This document shows, piece by piece, positions 4,888-5,720 of a stretch of DNA of 5,720 nt (the first letter of the stretch is position 1; each line of letters starts with the position of its first letter). Under the pieces are notes generated by a model. That model did no database searches and had not been told where the DNA came from. It saw only the letters and a program-made list of their open reading frames with translations. The position numbers and the translations under genes are program-made. Source of the stretch: Acetofilamentum sp. Lineage in GTDB: Bacteria > Bacteroidota > Bacteroidia > Bacteroidales > JAADGE01. Location of the stretch: contig DYOJ01000039.1 of the NCBI GenBank assembly GCA_020720705.1, positions 7,283 through 13,002 of the forward strand, in the 5' to 3' direction.

Positions 4888-5508
4888 TTATCGTTTGAAA
4901 AAATTTCGGACATCAATTTCGTGAAAATCATCGTCTTCAAAATCATCATTTTCAGTTTGTTCGGCAGGAGAGATTTCTTCTTCTACCGGCTCAATGCCGA
5001 AAAGTAGAGTATGAATTTCGGCGGAAACTGCCAAAATACGCGGTCCCCAGATTTGTCGAAAATTATCAGTAAGCTCAAACATGGCTTCATTTACAGCATC
5101 TTCCGAGCCGGTTTCGTAGAGCATGACAAAATCTTTCAAATCCTGATAAATATCAGCAAACGCTTCGGACATTGATATTTCTTCCGAATCCTGCGGATGT
5201 TCGGGCAAAGTTATGTTCATGTAACGTTGGGATGCACCCAGTTTTTTTGAAATTTTCTCTTCAATAAAATGCCAATCAGCTTCGCCGACAAATTTTTCGT
5301 AATCCTCGCCGATACTTTCCGCCGGTTGGGGCAACACGGCAGTTTTAAAATATAGCAAGGGCAAAAGTTTGTGAGCACGTGTCAGGAGTTCAATTTTTGA
5401 AAAATCGCCCGCACGCTCCGCCAGAAGACAGAACTCGTTGGCAACGGTTACAAAATCAATACTTTCTTTACGGAACACGGGATGCAGTTCGGATTGTCGG
5501 TTTTGCAT
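4888..5508 (-). CDS. DUF5063-type cytoplasmic protein of unknown function
   Basis: As called here it is a 206-residue soluble protein. The N-terminal H-P-V-F-x(4)-S-I-D-F-V-T-V-A-N-E-F-C and the later K-L-L-P-L-L-Y-F-K-T-A-V-L-P stretch match my memory of the Bacteroidetes DUF5063 family, which has no known activity. It looks alpha-helical, with no signal peptide or membrane segment. The C-terminal tail is strongly acidic (E-E-E-I, then N-D-D-F-E-D-D-D-F) and closes with a basic F-F-K-R. An in-frame ATG at 5559 would add 17 residues, but that ATG lies inside repeat copy B, the added residues look unlike a conserved start, and family members begin near the H-P-V-F motif. I therefore prefer the ATG at 5508, with moderate certainty. 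No link to the redox operon is evident. Confidence 0.82.
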   Translation of the reverse strand: MQNRQSELHPVFRKESIDFVTVANEFCLLAERAGDFSKIELLTRAHKLLPLLYFKTAVLPQPAESIGEDYEKFVGEADWHFIEEKISKKLGASQRYMNITLPEHPQDSEEISMSEAFADIYQDLKDFVMLYETGSEDAVNEAMFELTDNFRQIWGPRILAVSAEIHTLLFGIEPVEEEISPAEQTENDDFEDDDFHEIDVRNFFKR

Positions 5509-5513
5509 ATTTA

Positions 5514-5521
5514 CAAAAGTA
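5514..5521 (-). promoter_or_regulatory. -7 promoter box just upstream of the DUF5063 gene
   Basis: The minus strand reads TACTTTTG, identical to the box before the redox operon. RNA would start around 5506-5509, on top of the ATG at 5508, implying a leaderless or nearly leaderless mRNA if the box is used. If the 5559 start is right, this box would be inside the gene and meaningless. Confidence 0.35.
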
Positions 5522-5550
5522 TTTTGGTGTATATTTGTGAAAAAAAAGTT

Positions 5551-5691
5551 CGTTAACATTTTTTTAATATATTGATTTATTGTAAATTAGATGCTAATAT
5601 ATCTCAAATTGAGTACTGATTATTACTAATTGGAATAAAACGATTTGAGTCTAATGTCTAACCTCTAAATACTAAAATCTAACGAAGTATT
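5551..5691. repeat. Diverged direct repeat, copy B (upstream of DUF5063 gene)
   Basis: Same orientation and nearly the same length (141 bp) as copy A at 4724-4865. Its heptamer part reads TCTAATG, TCTAACC, TCTAAAT, ACTAAAA, TCTAACG from 5650. Its low-coordinate end CGTTAACAT supplies the ATG at 5559; copy A has CGTTAATAT there, so no start codon. Homology ends at 5691, 16 bp before another -7 box at 5708. Confidence 0.75.
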
Positions 5692-5707
5692 GTGAAAAAA
5701 ATATCCG

Positions 5708-5715
5708 CAAAAGTA
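5708..5715 (-). promoter_or_regulatory. -7 promoter box upstream of repeat copy B
   Basis: The minus strand reads TACTTTTG, a full TAnnTTTG match. Transcription from it would cross repeat copy B before the DUF5063 gene, mirroring the arrangement at copy A. The -33 region falls outside the window, so it cannot be judged. Confidence 0.35.
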
Positions 5716-5720
5716 AAAAA

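Overview
The window looks like Bacteroidetes (Bacteroidota) chromosome. The coding genes have moderate GC and the gaps are very AT-rich. Shine-Dalgarno sequences are weak or absent, and several copies of the Bacteroidetes-type -7 box TAnnTTTG lie at sensible places. The protein families (a DUF5063-type protein, a small membrane protein with an FP...NKALRRK...C motif, a beta-barrel-like exported protein) fit the same phylum. All six genes I accept are on the minus strand, so transcription runs from high to low coordinates.

The core is a three-gene operon: a Tat-exported iron-sulfur protein (2915-3865), an NrfD/PsrC-type membrane quinol-binding subunit most like ActC of alternative complex III (1500-2879), and a membrane-anchored monoheme cytochrome c (604-1482). 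The gaps are 35 and 17 bp. A 12-bp hairpin with a T-tract (536-570) closes the operon. Together the proteins look like a menaquinol/periplasmic cytochrome electron-transfer module. No molybdopterin catalytic subunit or multiheme cytochrome is encoded in the window. The iron-sulfur protein has lost the second cysteine in two of its four cluster motifs. Downstream, with its own promoter overlapping the terminator, is a 152-residue exported beta-barrel-like protein (38-496).

Upstream of the operon is a 535-bp gene-free stretch (3866-4400). Going upstream from the operon start it holds a leader hairpin, a -7 box, a perfect 15-bp inverted repeat, an octamer array (AATTTGNN) and a 142-bp MITE-like element with near-perfect terminal inverted repeats.

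The high-coordinate third of the window has a small membrane protein gene (4401-4631) and a DUF5063-type gene (4888-5508). Each is preceded by one copy of a diverged ~141-bp direct repeat that contains a five-unit TCTAANN heptamer array. A -7 box sits just upstream of each copy, so the repeat may form part of a transcribed leader. A 13-bp tandem array lies between repeat copy A and the start of the small gene. I saw no rRNA, tRNA, CRISPR array or transposase gene. The most unusual features are the paired cysteine losses, the duplicated leader-like repeat and the stacking of three different phased short-repeat arrays.
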